From Alphaproteobacteria bacterium (GTDB taxonomy: Bacteria > Pseudomonadota > Alphaproteobacteria > Micavibrionales > Micavibrionaceae): 46,571 nucleotides of DNA. Shown here in pieces: positions 25,427-33,805 of this stretch (its first letter is position 1; each line of letters opens with the position of its first letter). The translations under genes and the position numbers were made by a program. The stretch lies in the NCBI GenBank assembly GCA_022763065.1, contig JALEGH010000031.1, positions 1 through 46,571 on the forward strand, in the 5' to 3' direction. Below the pieces are notes generated by a model. It was not told the origin of the DNA. It did not search any database and saw only the letters and a program-made list of their open reading frames with translations.

Positions 25427-26320
25427 CTAGCTCGCCCCAGGAGTGGGCAGTTCATTGAGTTTATCTTCAAGCTCAATGAATGTCGGTTGTACATCGTGAG
25501 GCAGTAATTTACGAGAAAACTCAACGGCTACTTGTGGCGCGGCGCCGTTCAAGAATGCGATAATGCCTGCCTTCATGCATTTGTAATACATGATTTCGGT
25601 TTCTGCACGTGTCAGCATGGCACCGGCAAAAGGACCGGCAAAGCCATAACCGGCCCATACACCAAGGAATGTTCCCACAAGCGCACTTCCGATCAGTTTA
25701 CCCAAAACTTCAGGCGGTTGGTCGATAGAGGCCATGGTTTTAATCACCCCCAAAACGGCAGCCACGATCCCCAAAGCGGGAAGTCCATCAGCCATTGTTT
25801 GCATGGCGTGGCCGGGTTGTTGCTCATGATGGGCGATGGTTTCAATTTCCTCATCCATGAGGGCTTCGATCTCATGCGGGTTGTCGTTTCCTAAAGAAAT
25901 AATGCGTAAGTAATCACAAAGGAAAACAAGCGCATGGTGATTTTGCTTTACAGATGGGAATTGTCCGAATAAATCACTGTCTTCAGGTTGTTCAATATGT
26001 TGTTCCAAGGCCAGCCAGCCTTTCGTTCTGGCCAGTTTAAAAAGCGTGAAAAGCAGGCTGAGCATTTCGATATAGCTGTTCTTGTCATGGGCGGCGGGCT
26101 TTGACAGGCATTTAAAGGCATTTAATGTTTGTTTGACCAAAGAAACCGGGTTGGCAATCAGGAAAGCGGCGATGGCCACACCGATAATGATCATCACCTC
26201 TGCGGGCATGGCCGGGAGCATCACGCCCGTTACCAGATGAATACCGCCCTCCAGTCCGGCGGCTACAATAACTCCACCAAAGGTCATGACAAAAACAAGG
26301 ACAATGGCGATAAACTTCAT
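25427..26320 (-). CDS. motA: Flagellar stator protein MotA
   Basis: This 297-residue membrane protein has four expected transmembrane segments: two near the N-terminus (IAIVLVFVMTFGGVIVAAGL and VMIIIGVAIAAFLIANPVSL) and two after residue 170 (GLPALGIVAAVLGVIKTMASI and ALVGTFLGVWAGYGFAGPFAGAM). A large cytoplasmic loop lies between them. The Pro-containing IVAAVLGVIKTM and GYGFAGPFAGAM stretches are typical of MotA. It is directly upstream of motB on the same strand, 140 bases from hemB. A GCCTG-A5-CAGGC hairpin lies in that gap. Confidence 0.95.
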   Translation of the reverse strand: MKFIAIVLVFVMTFGGVIVAAGLEGGIHLVTGVMLPAMPAEVMIIIGVAIAAFLIANPVSLVKQTLNAFKCLSKPAAHDKNSYIEMLSLLFTLFKLARTKGWLALEQHIEQPEDSDLFGQFPSVKQNHHALVFLCDYLRIISLGNDNPHEIEALMDEEIETIAHHEQQPGHAMQTMADGLPALGIVAAVLGVIKTMASIDQPPEVLGKLIGSALVGTFLGVWAGYGFAGPFAGAMLTRAETEIMYYKCMKAGIIAFLNGAAPQVAVEFSRKLLPHDVQPTFIELEDKLNELPTPGAS

Positions 26321-26460
26321 GATTCTTCAGTGCTTATGTTGTGGTTATTGTGTCAGCGATACGCATCAGAACAAGGCAGCGCGCCTGAAAAACAGGCACC
26401 CACCACTATCGCTTGTTTTGCGCTTTATTTCAAGGAGATATGGCGTGTATGTGATAAATT

Positions 26461-27546
26461 CTAGCTGTTTTCAAGCCAGTGCGCTGTATCAAGCGCGCTA
26501 TAGGTCAGGATCAAATCAGCTCCGGCCCGCTTAAAGCAAGTTAGGCTTTCCATCATGGCTTCCTTATAATCAAGCGCTCCAGCCTCGGCGGCGAAGCGGA
26601 TCATCGCATACTCACCGCTTACCTGATAGGCGGCCAGAGGCAAGTCTGATTTCTGGCGGAGTTGGCTCAGAACATCCAGATAAGGCATGCCGGGCTTGAC
26701 CATAAGGATATCGGCGCCTTCTTCTTCGTCTAGGAGAGCATCACGGATGGCTTCACGCCCATTGGCCGGGTCCATCTGATAGCTCTTGCGGTGTGTTGGA
26801 ACGTTGTCGTTTTGCCCCAGTGAACATCCGGCGGCATCACGGAAAGGACCATAAAAGACGGAGGCGAATTTGGCCGCATAGGCCATAATTGGAATATGGG
26901 TGAAGCCTGTCACATCAAGCGCGTGGCGAATGGCAGAAATTTGACCGTCCATCATACCCGAAGGCGCAATCATATCCGCACCTGCTTCGGCGGCGGTGAC
27001 GGCCTGCATGGCGATATTTTCGATGGTGCGGTCATTATCGACGTCCCCCATCGTATTAATGGGGCCGCAATGACCGTGATCGGTGTATTCACAAAAACAC
27101 GCATCGGCAATGACCATGACCTCGGGAGCGGCTTGTTTCGCGCGGTCAATCATACGCGCCATCAGGCCGTTCGGGTTCATAGAGTCGCTTCCCGTATGGT
27201 CCTTATGGTGTGAGACACCAAAAAGCATGACCGATTTCAAGCCGCTTTTTGCGACTTCTTTCATTTTGGCCTCAAGCGATTTTTCGGTTTCTCTCATCAC
27301 GCCGGGCATGGAATTGATCGGGGCAGGGGTGTCGAGCTCTTCTTCCACAAAAAGAGGATAAATTAAATCGTTCACAGATAGGCTGTTTTCCCGCACCATA
27401 TCGCGCAAAGCGTCGGTTCTGCGAAGTCTTCGCATTCTCACATGTGGAAAAGCCTTTTGTGTCAGGCTTTTGTGCCGCATTAGCTCCGCATGGCTTTTGG
27501 GCTCGTTTAAGTTTTCAGGAAGGAGGGATTTGAGTTTGTCGGTCAT
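26461..27546 (-). CDS. hemB: Delta-aminolevulinic acid dehydratase (porphobilinogen synthase)
   Basis: HemB joins two 5-aminolevulinate molecules into porphobilinogen in heme synthesis. This 361-residue protein has the zinc-type cysteine cluster DACFCEYTDHGHCG, unlike the Mg-type (aspartate-rich) versions found in some alphaproteobacteria. The catalytic lysines lie in AYAAKFASVFYGPFRDA and MVKPGMPYLD. The N-terminal arm (FPHVRMRRLRRTDALRDMVREN) is typical. The gene is divergent from a MarR-type regulator, with two palindromes in the gap, so regulation by that protein is possible. motA and motB follow on the same strand after 140 bases. Confidence 0.96.
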   Translation of the reverse strand: MTDKLKSLLPENLNEPKSHAELMRHKSLTQKAFPHVRMRRLRRTDALRDMVRENSLSVNDLIYPLFVEEELDTPAPINSMPGVMRETEKSLEAKMKEVAKSGLKSVMLFGVSHHKDHTGSDSMNPNGLMARMIDRAKQAAPEVMVIADACFCEYTDHGHCGPINTMGDVDNDRTIENIAMQAVTAAEAGADMIAPSGMMDGQISAIRHALDVTGFTHIPIMAYAAKFASVFYGPFRDAAGCSLGQNDNVPTHRKSYQMDPANGREAIRDALLDEEEGADILMVKPGMPYLDVLSQLRQKSDLPLAAYQVSGEYAMIRFAAEAGALDYKEAMMESLTCFKRAGADLILTYSALDTAHWLENS

Positions 27547-27615
27547 AACAGATCATGAACCTCTTGCGCTAAATATTTGAATTTTAATTAAATTTAAAAA
27601 GGCTTTAACATTTTA

Positions 27616-27647
27616 TAGAATATTCTACAATGTGGAATATTGATTCC
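27616..27647. promoter_or_regulatory. Palindromic sites between hemB and the MarR-type gene (possible operator)
   Basis: A perfect 12-base palindrome TAGAATATTCTA (27616-27627) is followed by a second, looser inverted repeat, GGAATATTGATTCC (27634-27647). Both share a GAATATT core and lie 18 bases apart, start to start. They end 15 bases before the ATG of the MarR-type gene, where a self-repressing regulator would bind. Binding is inferred, not shown. Confidence 0.5.
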
Positions 27648-27662
27648 TGAAGGGAAAATATT

Positions 27663-28130
27663 ATGACGACACCATATTATGAAACGATACAAATGATTGA
27701 GCGCTTGCACCGCTATTTTCTGGATGTGGTGAAGATGGAGCTGGACCGCAAGGATGTGCAAGACATTAATAACGTGCAGGCGATGATCTTGTATAATATT
27801 GGCCATGATGAGATGACGGTGGGGGAGCTGACCCTGCGGGGGTATTATTTGGGCTCTAACGTGTCTTATAACGTCAAGAAGATGGGTGAAAATGACTATA
27901 TTGAACAGGCAAGATCTGTCCATGATAAGCGTTCTATCCGTGTGAAGCTCACCGATAAGGGCAAAGAGCTCTACGCGCTCCTTAATGAGATGTTCACCCG
28001 TCATGAGGAGAAGCTGGAAGGGACGCAGCTCACGCCGGAACGCTTTAAAGATGCGACCGAAACCCTTCAAATGATCGAGCGTTTCTGGAACGCCCAAACC
28101 CAGTTCACGGGTCTTGAGAGCTTGGATTAA
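27663..28130 (+). CDS. MarR-family winged-helix regulator (LdtR-like)
   Basis: This 155-residue protein has a helical N-terminus, a winged-helix core (MTVGELTLRGYYLGSNVSYNVKKMGENDYIEQARSVHDKRSIRVKLTDKGKELY) and a helical C-terminus for dimerisation. The recognition-helix region LRGYYLGSNVSYNVKKM resembles the alphaproteobacterial LdtR group. In Liberibacter, LdtR controls an L,D-transpeptidase gene. An LD-transpeptidase is encoded about 12 kb away in this window, but whether it is a target is inference. The palindromes upstream suggest self-regulation and possible control of the divergent hemB. Start ATG 27663 is preceded by GAAGGG about 8 bases upstream. Confidence 0.82.
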   Translation: MTTPYYETIQMIERLHRYFLDVVKMELDRKDVQDINNVQAMILYNIGHDEMTVGELTLRGYYLGSNVSYNVKKMGENDYIEQARSVHDKRSIRVKLTDKGKELYALLNEMFTRHEEKLEGTQLTPERFKDATETLQMIERFWNAQTQFTGLESLD

Positions 28131-28150
28131 GTTTTTTACATATTTTTTTA

Positions 28151-28179
28151 TTGACATAACGAGTGCGTTAGTGTTAAAT
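28151..28179 (+). promoter_or_regulatory. Sigma70-type promoter for the gene at 28254
   Basis: TTGACA (28151-28156), a 17-base spacer and TTAAAT (28174-28179). The -35 box is perfect and the -10 box differs from TATAAT at two positions. An untranslated leader of about 70 bases would precede the ATG at 28254. Confidence 0.65.
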
Positions 28180-28253
28180 TCGGTGTTGCAAGAGGTTTTT
28201 AACTTTTTGCGTGTAAGTTATGGACACAAATTAGTAACACAGGAAACTAAAAA

Positions 28254-29096
28254 ATGAATAAACCTAAAAATGCTTTTGGAACAGATATCACACTAAAGGG
28301 TGATGATGTTTACGCACAACTAACAGATGCTGGCCTAACTGAGACGCCTCGTAAACCTGACGTGCGTTTAATTATCAAGAATATCAGTGATGGACCTGTT
28401 CAGTTTAAAAATCCAGGTGGTCATTCAGACGACTTGGAAACCATTCCAAATGAAGGTAAAAATGCTGCTATGGTTGTGGGCGATACCTTGAACGAGCAGA
28501 TGGCAAATGCCGCAATTTTAGAACAAAGATATCAGCTTTCAGCTTATGGATTTGCTACAGATGGGTTTACCTCAACTTTCATTGAAGATATGGAAGCCGG
28601 AGAGTTAAATGATTTGGTCCGAGAAGCTTATGGCCCAGCTCCATTTGATGGACAAGTTGAAAATTTGAAAAACGTTGATTGGACAAATGATGATGGTTCT
28701 GCCGATAATATTTCGCCCGTAAAAGGTGAGAATGTCGCTTACGGTGCGCGTCCTCCTGGTAAAGAACTAGTGTTTATTGCCCGTGTTCCTGATGATGGTA
28801 CAGCTATTCATTTGCAAGGCACAGGAACTGTAGCAGAAAAATTTGTTAGCGATGGTAAGGGCCACAAAGTTATGGCCGTTGGTGTTAGCCCTGTTCTTGA
28901 CGATAATTGGCAACCTACGGGCGAATTTACAACGAAGCCGATTGCCTTGAGCGTTGCCAGAGAATACTATGGCGAACACTTTGCTAAAATTCCTATTGTT
29001 GACCTTAACATGGGTGGGCAGGTTCAGAGTGTAAATTTGAATCCAGCTAAGGTGCAAGCAGCATCTAACGCAAGGCCTGAGAACAATATTGCTTAA
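28254..29096 (+). CDS. Hypothetical acidic, cysteine-free protein
   Basis: Not recognised. This 280-residue protein has no signal peptide, no membrane segment and no cysteine. It is acidic, with many Asp, Glu, Asn and Gly residues. Segments such as VRLIIKNISDGPVQFKN and KELVFIARVPDDGTAIHLQ look like beta strands. The ATG at 28254 has AGGAAA 7 bases upstream and a good promoter about 75 bases before it. It follows the MarR-type gene on the same strand but has its own promoter. The codon pattern (many A/T-ending codons) differs from neighbours such as hemB. A structural or abundantly made protein is possible; function unknown. Confidence 0.7.
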   Translation: MNKPKNAFGTDITLKGDDVYAQLTDAGLTETPRKPDVRLIIKNISDGPVQFKNPGGHSDDLETIPNEGKNAAMVVGDTLNEQMANAAILEQRYQLSAYGFATDGFTSTFIEDMEAGELNDLVREAYGPAPFDGQVENLKNVDWTNDDGSADNISPVKGENVAYGARPPGKELVFIARVPDDGTAIHLQGTGTVAEKFVSDGKGHKVMAVGVSPVLDDNWQPTGEFTTKPIALSVAREYYGEHFAKIPIVDLNMGGQVQSVNLNPAKVQAASNARPENNIA

Positions 29097-29126
29097 CTTG
29101 TAAAAGTGTAGACCAGATGTTTTGTC

Positions 29127-30329
29127 CTACTTCGCCCCACCTGCATGAAACGCACCAATACCCGTTTGGGCGCGCCCGAGGATGAGGGCGTGGATGTCGT
29201 GGGTGCCTTCGTAAGTATTGACGGCCTCCAAATTCATCATGTGACGAATAACGTGATATTCATCGGCAATGCCGTTGCCGCCCAGCATATCGCGGCAGGT
29301 GCGCGCAATTTCTAAGGCTTTGCCGCAATTATTGCGCTTGAACATGGAAATGGCCTCCGGCGCGGCGCGGTCTTCACATCTCAGTTGTCCCAAGCGGAAG
29401 GCCGCATTTAAGGCGAGCGTAATCTCGGTTTGCATATCGGCTAGCTTCTTTTGGATGAGCTGATGAGAGGCCAAAGGTCCGCCATAGACTTCGCGGTCCA
29501 TGACATAATCACGTGTGAGGTGCCAGCACTCCTCCGCCGCGCCAACCACGCCCCAGCTAATGCCGTAACGGGCGGAGTTTAAACACATGAGCGGGGCTTT
29601 CAGGCTATTGGCAAGAGGGAGCTTGTTTTCCTCCGGTACAAAAACCTCATCCATCATGATGCCGCCGGTGACAGAGGCACGAAGAGAGAATTTTCCTTCA
29701 ATCTTGGGACCTTCTAAGCCCTCCATACCCTTTTCAAGAATAAGCCCAATAACCTTGCCCTCATCATCCTTGGCCCAGACGACAAACACATCGGCAATGG
29801 GGGAATTGGTAATCCATTGCTTGGAACCGGAAACTTTGTATCCACCTTTCGTTGATTTGGCTCGTGTTTTCATGGTGGAAGGATCGGAACCGCCATCAGG
29901 TTCGGTGAGGCCAAAGCACCCGATCAACTCACCACTGGCCAAACCGGGCAGGAATTTTTCTTTTTGCGCGTCGGAGCCGAAGCTGTAAATCGGGTACATC
30001 ACTAGGGAAGATTGAACGGATAACGCGGAGCGATAAGAAGAATCCACGCGCTCCATCTCGCGGGCAATAAGCCCATAGGAAATTTGCGACACACCGGGGC
30101 AGCCATATCCCTCAATGGTGGGACCGAGAAGCCCGAGCGCCCCCATCTTTTTCATGATGTCCTGATCAAACACTTCATGCCGGTTGGCCTCGATAATGCC
30201 GGGCATCAGCTCCTTTTGTGCAAAATCATGGGCGCTGTCACGGACCATGCGTTCTTCATCGCTCAAGAGTTCGTCAAGGAGGAGGGGGTCTTGCCAGTTA
30301 AATTCTGCTCTTTTCACTTCTTTTGTCAT
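29127..30329 (-). CDS. gcdH: Glutaryl-CoA dehydrogenase (acyl-CoA dehydrogenase family)
   Basis: This flavoprotein oxidises and decarboxylates glutaryl-CoA to crotonyl-CoA in lysine and tryptophan breakdown. Signatures: [21 protein letters not shown], the [22 protein letters not shown] segment, [28 protein letters not shown], and the catalytic Glu in [36 protein letters not shown] and the opening [19 protein letters not shown] distinguish it from short-chain dehydrogenases. I take the start as ATG 30329 ([15 protein letters not shown]). The track's longer form would add 19 residues and overlaps the divergent gene at 30371. No clear ribosome site separates the choices, and ATG 30353 also remains possible. 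Confidence 0.93.
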   Translation of the reverse strand: MTKEVKRAEFNWQDPLLLDELLSDEERMVRDSAHDFAQKELMPGIIEANRHEVFDQDIMKKMGALGLLGPTIEGYGCPGVSQISYGLIAREMERVDSSYRSALSVQSSLVMYPIYSFGSDAQKEKFLPGLASGELIGCFGLTEPDGGSDPSTMKTRAKSTKGGYKVSGSKQWITNSPIADVFVVWAKDDEGKVIGLILEKGMEGLEGPKIEGKFSLRASVTGGIMMDEVFVPEENKLPLANSLKAPLMCLNSARYGISWGVVGAAEECWHLTRDYVMDREVYGGPLASHQLIQKKLADMQTEITLALNAAFRLGQLRCEDRAAPEAISMFKRNNCGKALEIARTCRDMLGGNGIADEYHVIRHMMNLEAVNTYEGTHDIHALILGRAQTGIGAFHAGGAK

Positions 30330-30370
30330 GGGTATAGTGTGTAATTTTGTCATAGGGTAGTGTATAGCAC

Positions 30371-30595
30371 ATGAAAAAAGGACCACTCAATACAAATAAT
30401 AGCGCTTTAGCTGGACGGGAAATCATTATCGAATTTTTCCCCGTGGGCCAGTTGGTGAAGGTCTCCGCCATGGATAGCGCGACGCTCACCGAAATCTCCA
30501 TTCAAGGCCCGGCGAGTGCGGGCGAAGAAGTCTTGCAGCGCAACGCGCTCAAGCGCCTTGAGTATGTGTTGAGAAAGAAGGGAATTATTGGATAG
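30371..30595 (+). CDS. DUF6898-like small protein
   Basis: This 74-residue protein has the core [52 protein letters not shown]. From memory this fits a small alphaproteobacterial family (DUF6898) of unknown function, with a short beta sheet followed by a helix. It is divergent from gcdH with about 40 bases between starts, and ends 4 bases before a promoter-like TTGACA. No signal peptide or metal-binding motif is present. Family name moderately sure; role unknown. Confidence 0.7.
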   Translation: MKKGPLNTNNSALAGREIIIEFFPVGQLVKVSAMDSATLTEISIQGPASAGEEVLQRNALKRLEYVLRKKGIIG

Positions 30596-30598
30596 GGC

Positions 30599-30625
30599 TT
30601 GACAGCTAGGGGTTATGTTTATAGT
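30599..30625 (+). promoter_or_regulatory. Promoter-like sequence before the gene at 30654
   Basis: TTGACA (30599-30604) and TATAGT (30620-30625) are separated by 15 bases, two short of the best spacing. They lie about 30 bases upstream of the ATG of the hypothetical gene. Confidence 0.4.
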
Positions 30626-30653
30626 TTTTCCCTAATATATTACAGGGAGAGCA

Positions 30654-31439
30654 ATGATGAGTACGCAAACAGGACAGAAATCAGAGATAGCAAGCGCGGT
30701 TGAAGAGGCTTTTACCGATAAAAAAGCAAGCGTGGAAGAGGCGAGAGCAAATAACCGTACAGCATTAAATGCATTGGAAGAGGGCTTGTTTGAAGTCTCG
30801 AAACAGGTTGCTGCAAACAGCGAAGGATGTCTGGATATTTATCGCTATGGTGGTGTTAAAACATCAAATCATCAAAGCCATGATGGTTCTTATCACATGA
30901 CACAGACTTATGTTTTGGCTTTTTCAAAGAAAAGAGGTTGGGGGTATGACCATGTGCTTTTCATTCGCCATTCTTGCGGGCATTTAAATAACGTGAATTT
31001 CAAAAAGGTAGATAATAGGCAAGAGTTGGGCCATCCTTATCAATCAATTTCTGTATTTGATTATGTGGATTATGAGCCCGATAAATCAGGTCTCAGATTT
31101 GGTTATCCTGAGTTGAAAGATGTCTTGAAACGTTTGGCTGGCGATAAGGTTGAAATTGGAAATGTATTTAACGGGCAGTTGAATAATCCGCAGCAGGCAA
31201 TACGAACTGTTGTTGTTACCTTGGGTAAATATTATGCGGAACTTATGCAGCCCGATGCAAAGATGTCGGACCTAAATATTCATATTGATTTAGATGACAG
31301 GGTTGCCGATGTTATGCTTGAGCATAGTGGCCTCTTGGCGGGCCGTTCGGGTATGACATTTCCGCCGGAGCTGGTTCGTATCAGACCCAAAACTGCTCAA
31401 GTTCTAAAAATTCTGTTGGACCGGGTTTTCGGTTCATAA
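30654..31439 (+). CDS. Hypothetical protein, 261 residues
   Basis: Not recognised. It has no signal peptide or membrane helix. The N-terminus is helical and charged (SAVEEAFTDKKASVEEARANNRTALNALEEG). The middle is aromatic and His-rich (HQSHDGSYHMTQTYVLAFSKKRGWGYDHVLFIRHSCGHLNNVNF) with a single cysteine. The C-terminus is mixed (LNIHIDLDDRVADVMLEHSGLL). ATGATG at the start leaves two possible start codons (30654 or 30657); AGGGAG upstream serves either. It lies 50 bases before rpiB, in the same direction. Lineage-specific gene likely. Confidence 0.65.
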   Translation: MMSTQTGQKSEIASAVEEAFTDKKASVEEARANNRTALNALEEGLFEVSKQVAANSEGCLDIYRYGGVKTSNHQSHDGSYHMTQTYVLAFSKKRGWGYDHVLFIRHSCGHLNNVNFKKVDNRQELGHPYQSISVFDYVDYEPDKSGLRFGYPELKDVLKRLAGDKVEIGNVFNGQLNNPQQAIRTVVVTLGKYYAELMQPDAKMSDLNIHIDLDDRVADVMLEHSGLLAGRSGMTFPPELVRIRPKTAQVLKILLDRVFGS

Positions 31440-31490
31440 GACTTATATTTCTATTGCTTTTTAGCGCTTAAAACGCCTATAAATCGAAGC

Positions 31491-31925
31491 ATGACAATGA
31501 AAGTTGCGATTGCTTGTGATCATGGTGGGGTGGGCTTGAAAGGCTATCTCAAAGATAATATTGAGGCTGAGTGGCTTGATCTGGGAACGGATGGCACCGA
31601 TTCCGTTGATTACCCTGATTTTGGATATAAGCTGGCTGAAGCGGTGGCCGATGGTGAGGTCGAGTTTGGCATTGCGATTTGCGGTTCTGGAATCGGGATA
31701 TCTATGGCCTGTAACCGACATCCGAAAATCCGCGCGGCTGTTTGCACCAATACAACGATGGCGCGGCTGACACGGATTGACAATAACGCCAATATTTTAT
31801 GCTTAGGTGCACGCCTCACGGGTGAGATTTTGGCCAAGGATATCGTGGAGGAATTTTTGAAAACACCGTTTGAGGCGGGCGGGCGCCACGCACGCCGCGT
31901 AAATAAATTGGATAAAGTTTTTTAA
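31491..31925 (+). CDS. rpiB: Ribose 5-phosphate isomerase B
   Basis: RpiB interconverts ribose 5-phosphate and ribulose 5-phosphate, giving the pentose precursor also used for riboflavin and nucleotides. This 144-residue protein has [16 protein letters not shown] and [13 protein letters not shown] at the N-terminus, then the catalytic-cysteine and anion-hole loop [18 protein letters not shown]. The region [27 protein letters not shown] completes the RpiB/LacA fold. It is followed 31 bases later by glyA on the same strand, the standard order in many alphaproteobacteria. Confidence 0.95.
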   Translation: MTMKVAIACDHGGVGLKGYLKDNIEAEWLDLGTDGTDSVDYPDFGYKLAEAVADGEVEFGIAICGSGIGISMACNRHPKIRAAVCTNTTMARLTRIDNNANILCLGARLTGEILAKDIVEEFLKTPFEAGGRHARRVNKLDKVF

Positions 31926-31956
31926 CTATAAATCAATAACGAGGTTAGAGGAAGAT

Positions 31957-33261
31957 ATGGTTGAAGCACTAAGGGAAGAAGACATGCAAGACAGTGAATT
32001 TTTTACGGCCCATGTCAATGACACCGACCCTGAGATCACACAGGCCATTGAGGATGAGCTTGAGCGCCAGCAAAACTCAATTGAGCTGATCCCGTCTGAA
32101 AATATTGTCTCATTGGCGGTGTTACAGGCGCAAGGGTCTATTCTTACCAATAAATATGCCGAAGGGCTGCCGGGTAAGCGTTATTACGGCGGGTGCGAAT
32201 ATGTTGATGTGGCTGAAGAGCTGGCGATCAAACGCGTATGTAAGCTGTTTGATTGTAATTTCGCCAATGTGCAGCCGCATTCCGGCGCACAGGCCAATCA
32301 GGCAGTCTATTTGGCGTTGTTGCAACCGGGGGACAAGGTGTTAGGGATGCGTTTGGATCACGGTGGGCATTTGACGCATGGCTCTCCGGTTAATCAGTCA
32401 GGTCTGTGGTTTGATTTTGAGAGCTATGGTGTGAGCGATGAGGATCAGCAAATTGATTTTAAGGAGGTGCGGGAGAAGGCGCTTTCTCATAAGCCCAAGA
32501 TGATTGTCTGCGGCGCGTCGGCTTATTCCCGCGCGATTGACTGGTCAAAATTCCGTGAGATTGCTGATGAGGTCGGGGCGTATTTATTTGTTGATATGGC
32601 CCATTATGCGGGGCTTGTCGCGGGTGGGGCTTATCCTTCACCATTGCCGCATGCGGATGTGGTGACAACGACGACCCATAAGACCTTGCGCGGACCTCGC
32701 GGTGGTTTGATCCTTTGCAATGATGAAGATATGGCCAAGAAAATCAACAAGGCGGTCTTTCCGGGCTTACAGGGCGGGCCGCTCATGCATGTGATTGCGG
32801 CCAAGGCGGTGGCTTTTGGGGAGGCGCTTAAACCCGAATTTAAAGACTACGCCAAGCAGATCGTAGAAAACGCGCAAGCGATGGCGGCAAGCTTGGAGGC
32901 GCGGGGGCATAAAATTGTTTCTGGCGGTACGGATTCCCATGTGATGATTGTGGATCTGCGCGGGAAGTCCTTTTTTGGCAAGCATGCGGAGAAATCTTTG
33001 GACCGGGCTGGATTGACCTGCAACAAAAATACGGTGCCGAATGACCCGGAAGGGCCGTTTACGACTTCGGGCATTCGTATCGGAACACCGGCCATTACGA
33101 CCAGAGGCTTTGGTGTGGAGGAATGTAAGCAGGTGGGTGAGATGATTGCCGATGTGTTGGATGCGCTCGAAAAATCTGATGACCCGCAAGAAAATACCGA
33201 TGTGGAAGAGACCGTGAAGGAACGGGTGGAAGAGCTTTGTGCGGCTTTTCCGATTTATTAA
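31957..33261 (+). CDS. glyA: Serine hydroxymethyltransferase
   Basis: GlyA converts serine and tetrahydrofolate to glycine and methylene-tetrahydrofolate, the main one-carbon source. This 434-residue protein has PLP-binding Lys242 in [14 protein letters not shown], the substrate region [11 protein letters not shown], and [23 protein letters not shown]. All are standard. AGAGGAAG just before the ATG at 31957 supports this start; the N-terminal extension ([15 protein letters not shown]) is longer than in E. coli but common in alphaproteobacteria. nrdR follows after 20 bases. A glycine riboswitch cannot fit in the 31-base gap upstream. Confidence 0.97.
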   Translation: MVEALREEDMQDSEFFTAHVNDTDPEITQAIEDELERQQNSIELIPSENIVSLAVLQAQGSILTNKYAEGLPGKRYYGGCEYVDVAEELAIKRVCKLFDCNFANVQPHSGAQANQAVYLALLQPGDKVLGMRLDHGGHLTHGSPVNQSGLWFDFESYGVSDEDQQIDFKEVREKALSHKPKMIVCGASAYSRAIDWSKFREIADEVGAYLFVDMAHYAGLVAGGAYPSPLPHADVVTTTTHKTLRGPRGGLILCNDEDMAKKINKAVFPGLQGGPLMHVIAAKAVAFGEALKPEFKDYAKQIVENAQAMAASLEARGHKIVSGGTDSHVMIVDLRGKSFFGKHAEKSLDRAGLTCNKNTVPNDPEGPFTTSGIRIGTPAITTRGFGVEECKQVGEMIADVLDALEKSDDPQENTDVEETVKERVEELCAAFPIY

Positions 33262-33281
33262 TGAAGGTAGAATAGTACTTT

Positions 33282-33791
33282 ATGCGCTGCCCATTTTGTC
33301 AAAGCGATGATTCACAAGTAAAGGACTCTCGTCCGACGGAGGATAATTCTTCTATCCGCCGTCGCCGTGTCTGCTCGGCTTGTGGTGGGCGCTTTACAAC
33401 GTTTGAACGCATTCAACTGCGTGATATGCTCGTGATTAAATCAGACGGGAAGCAGCAGGCTTTTGACCGTGACAAGATTACCCGTTCTATGAGCATCGCA
33501 CTTCGTAAACGCCCTATAGATATGGAGACAATCGAAAAGGCCACTAATGGCATTGTCAGGCAGCTTGAAAGTACGGGGGAGAGCGAGTTTTCGGCCTCTG
33601 AAATCGGGGATCTGGTGATGCAGGCTTTGGTTGAGCTCGATATTGTGGGCTATATCCGTTATGTTTCTGTCTATAAGGATTTCCGCAATCCGGAAGATTT
33701 TGATGCCTTTTTGGAAGAGGTTCGGGAGCTTCAAAAGGAACAGACCCACAAAGATGCTCAAAAGAAAAAATCTATCAAAGCGGCGGCTTAA
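33282..33791 (+). CDS. nrdR: Transcriptional repressor NrdR
   Basis: NrdR is a zinc and ATP/dATP-binding repressor of ribonucleotide reductase genes. It has an N-terminal zinc ribbon ([18 protein letters not shown], then [17 protein letters not shown], with CxxC pairs) and then an ATP-cone domain ([22 protein letters not shown], then [28 protein letters not shown]). At 169 residues it has a slightly longer C-terminus ([20 protein letters not shown]) than the common 150. It lies between glyA and ribD with gaps of 20 and 14 bases, a conserved order in alphaproteobacteria. Confidence 0.96.
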   Translation: MRCPFCQSDDSQVKDSRPTEDNSSIRRRRVCSACGGRFTTFERIQLRDMLVIKSDGKQQAFDRDKITRSMSIALRKRPIDMETIEKATNGIVRQLESTGESEFSASEIGDLVMQALVELDIVGYIRYVSVYKDFRNPEDFDAFLEEVRELQKEQTHKDAQKKKSIKAAA

Positions 33792-33805
33792 GATAGATAA
33801 AATCT

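Noticed and set aside
24414-26320. ExbB/ExbD or TolQ/TolR pair instead of MotA/MotB
   Set aside because: The second protein has a full OmpA-like peptidoglycan domain and the first a large cytoplasmic loop between helices two and three, both typical of MotB/MotA.
31926-31956. Glycine riboswitch upstream of glyA
   Set aside because: Only 31 bases separate rpiB and glyA, far too short for the aptamer.
33792-33805. FMN riboswitch upstream of ribD
   Set aside because: Only 14 bases lie between nrdR and ribD, and no RFN-element sequence is visible elsewhere in the rib region.
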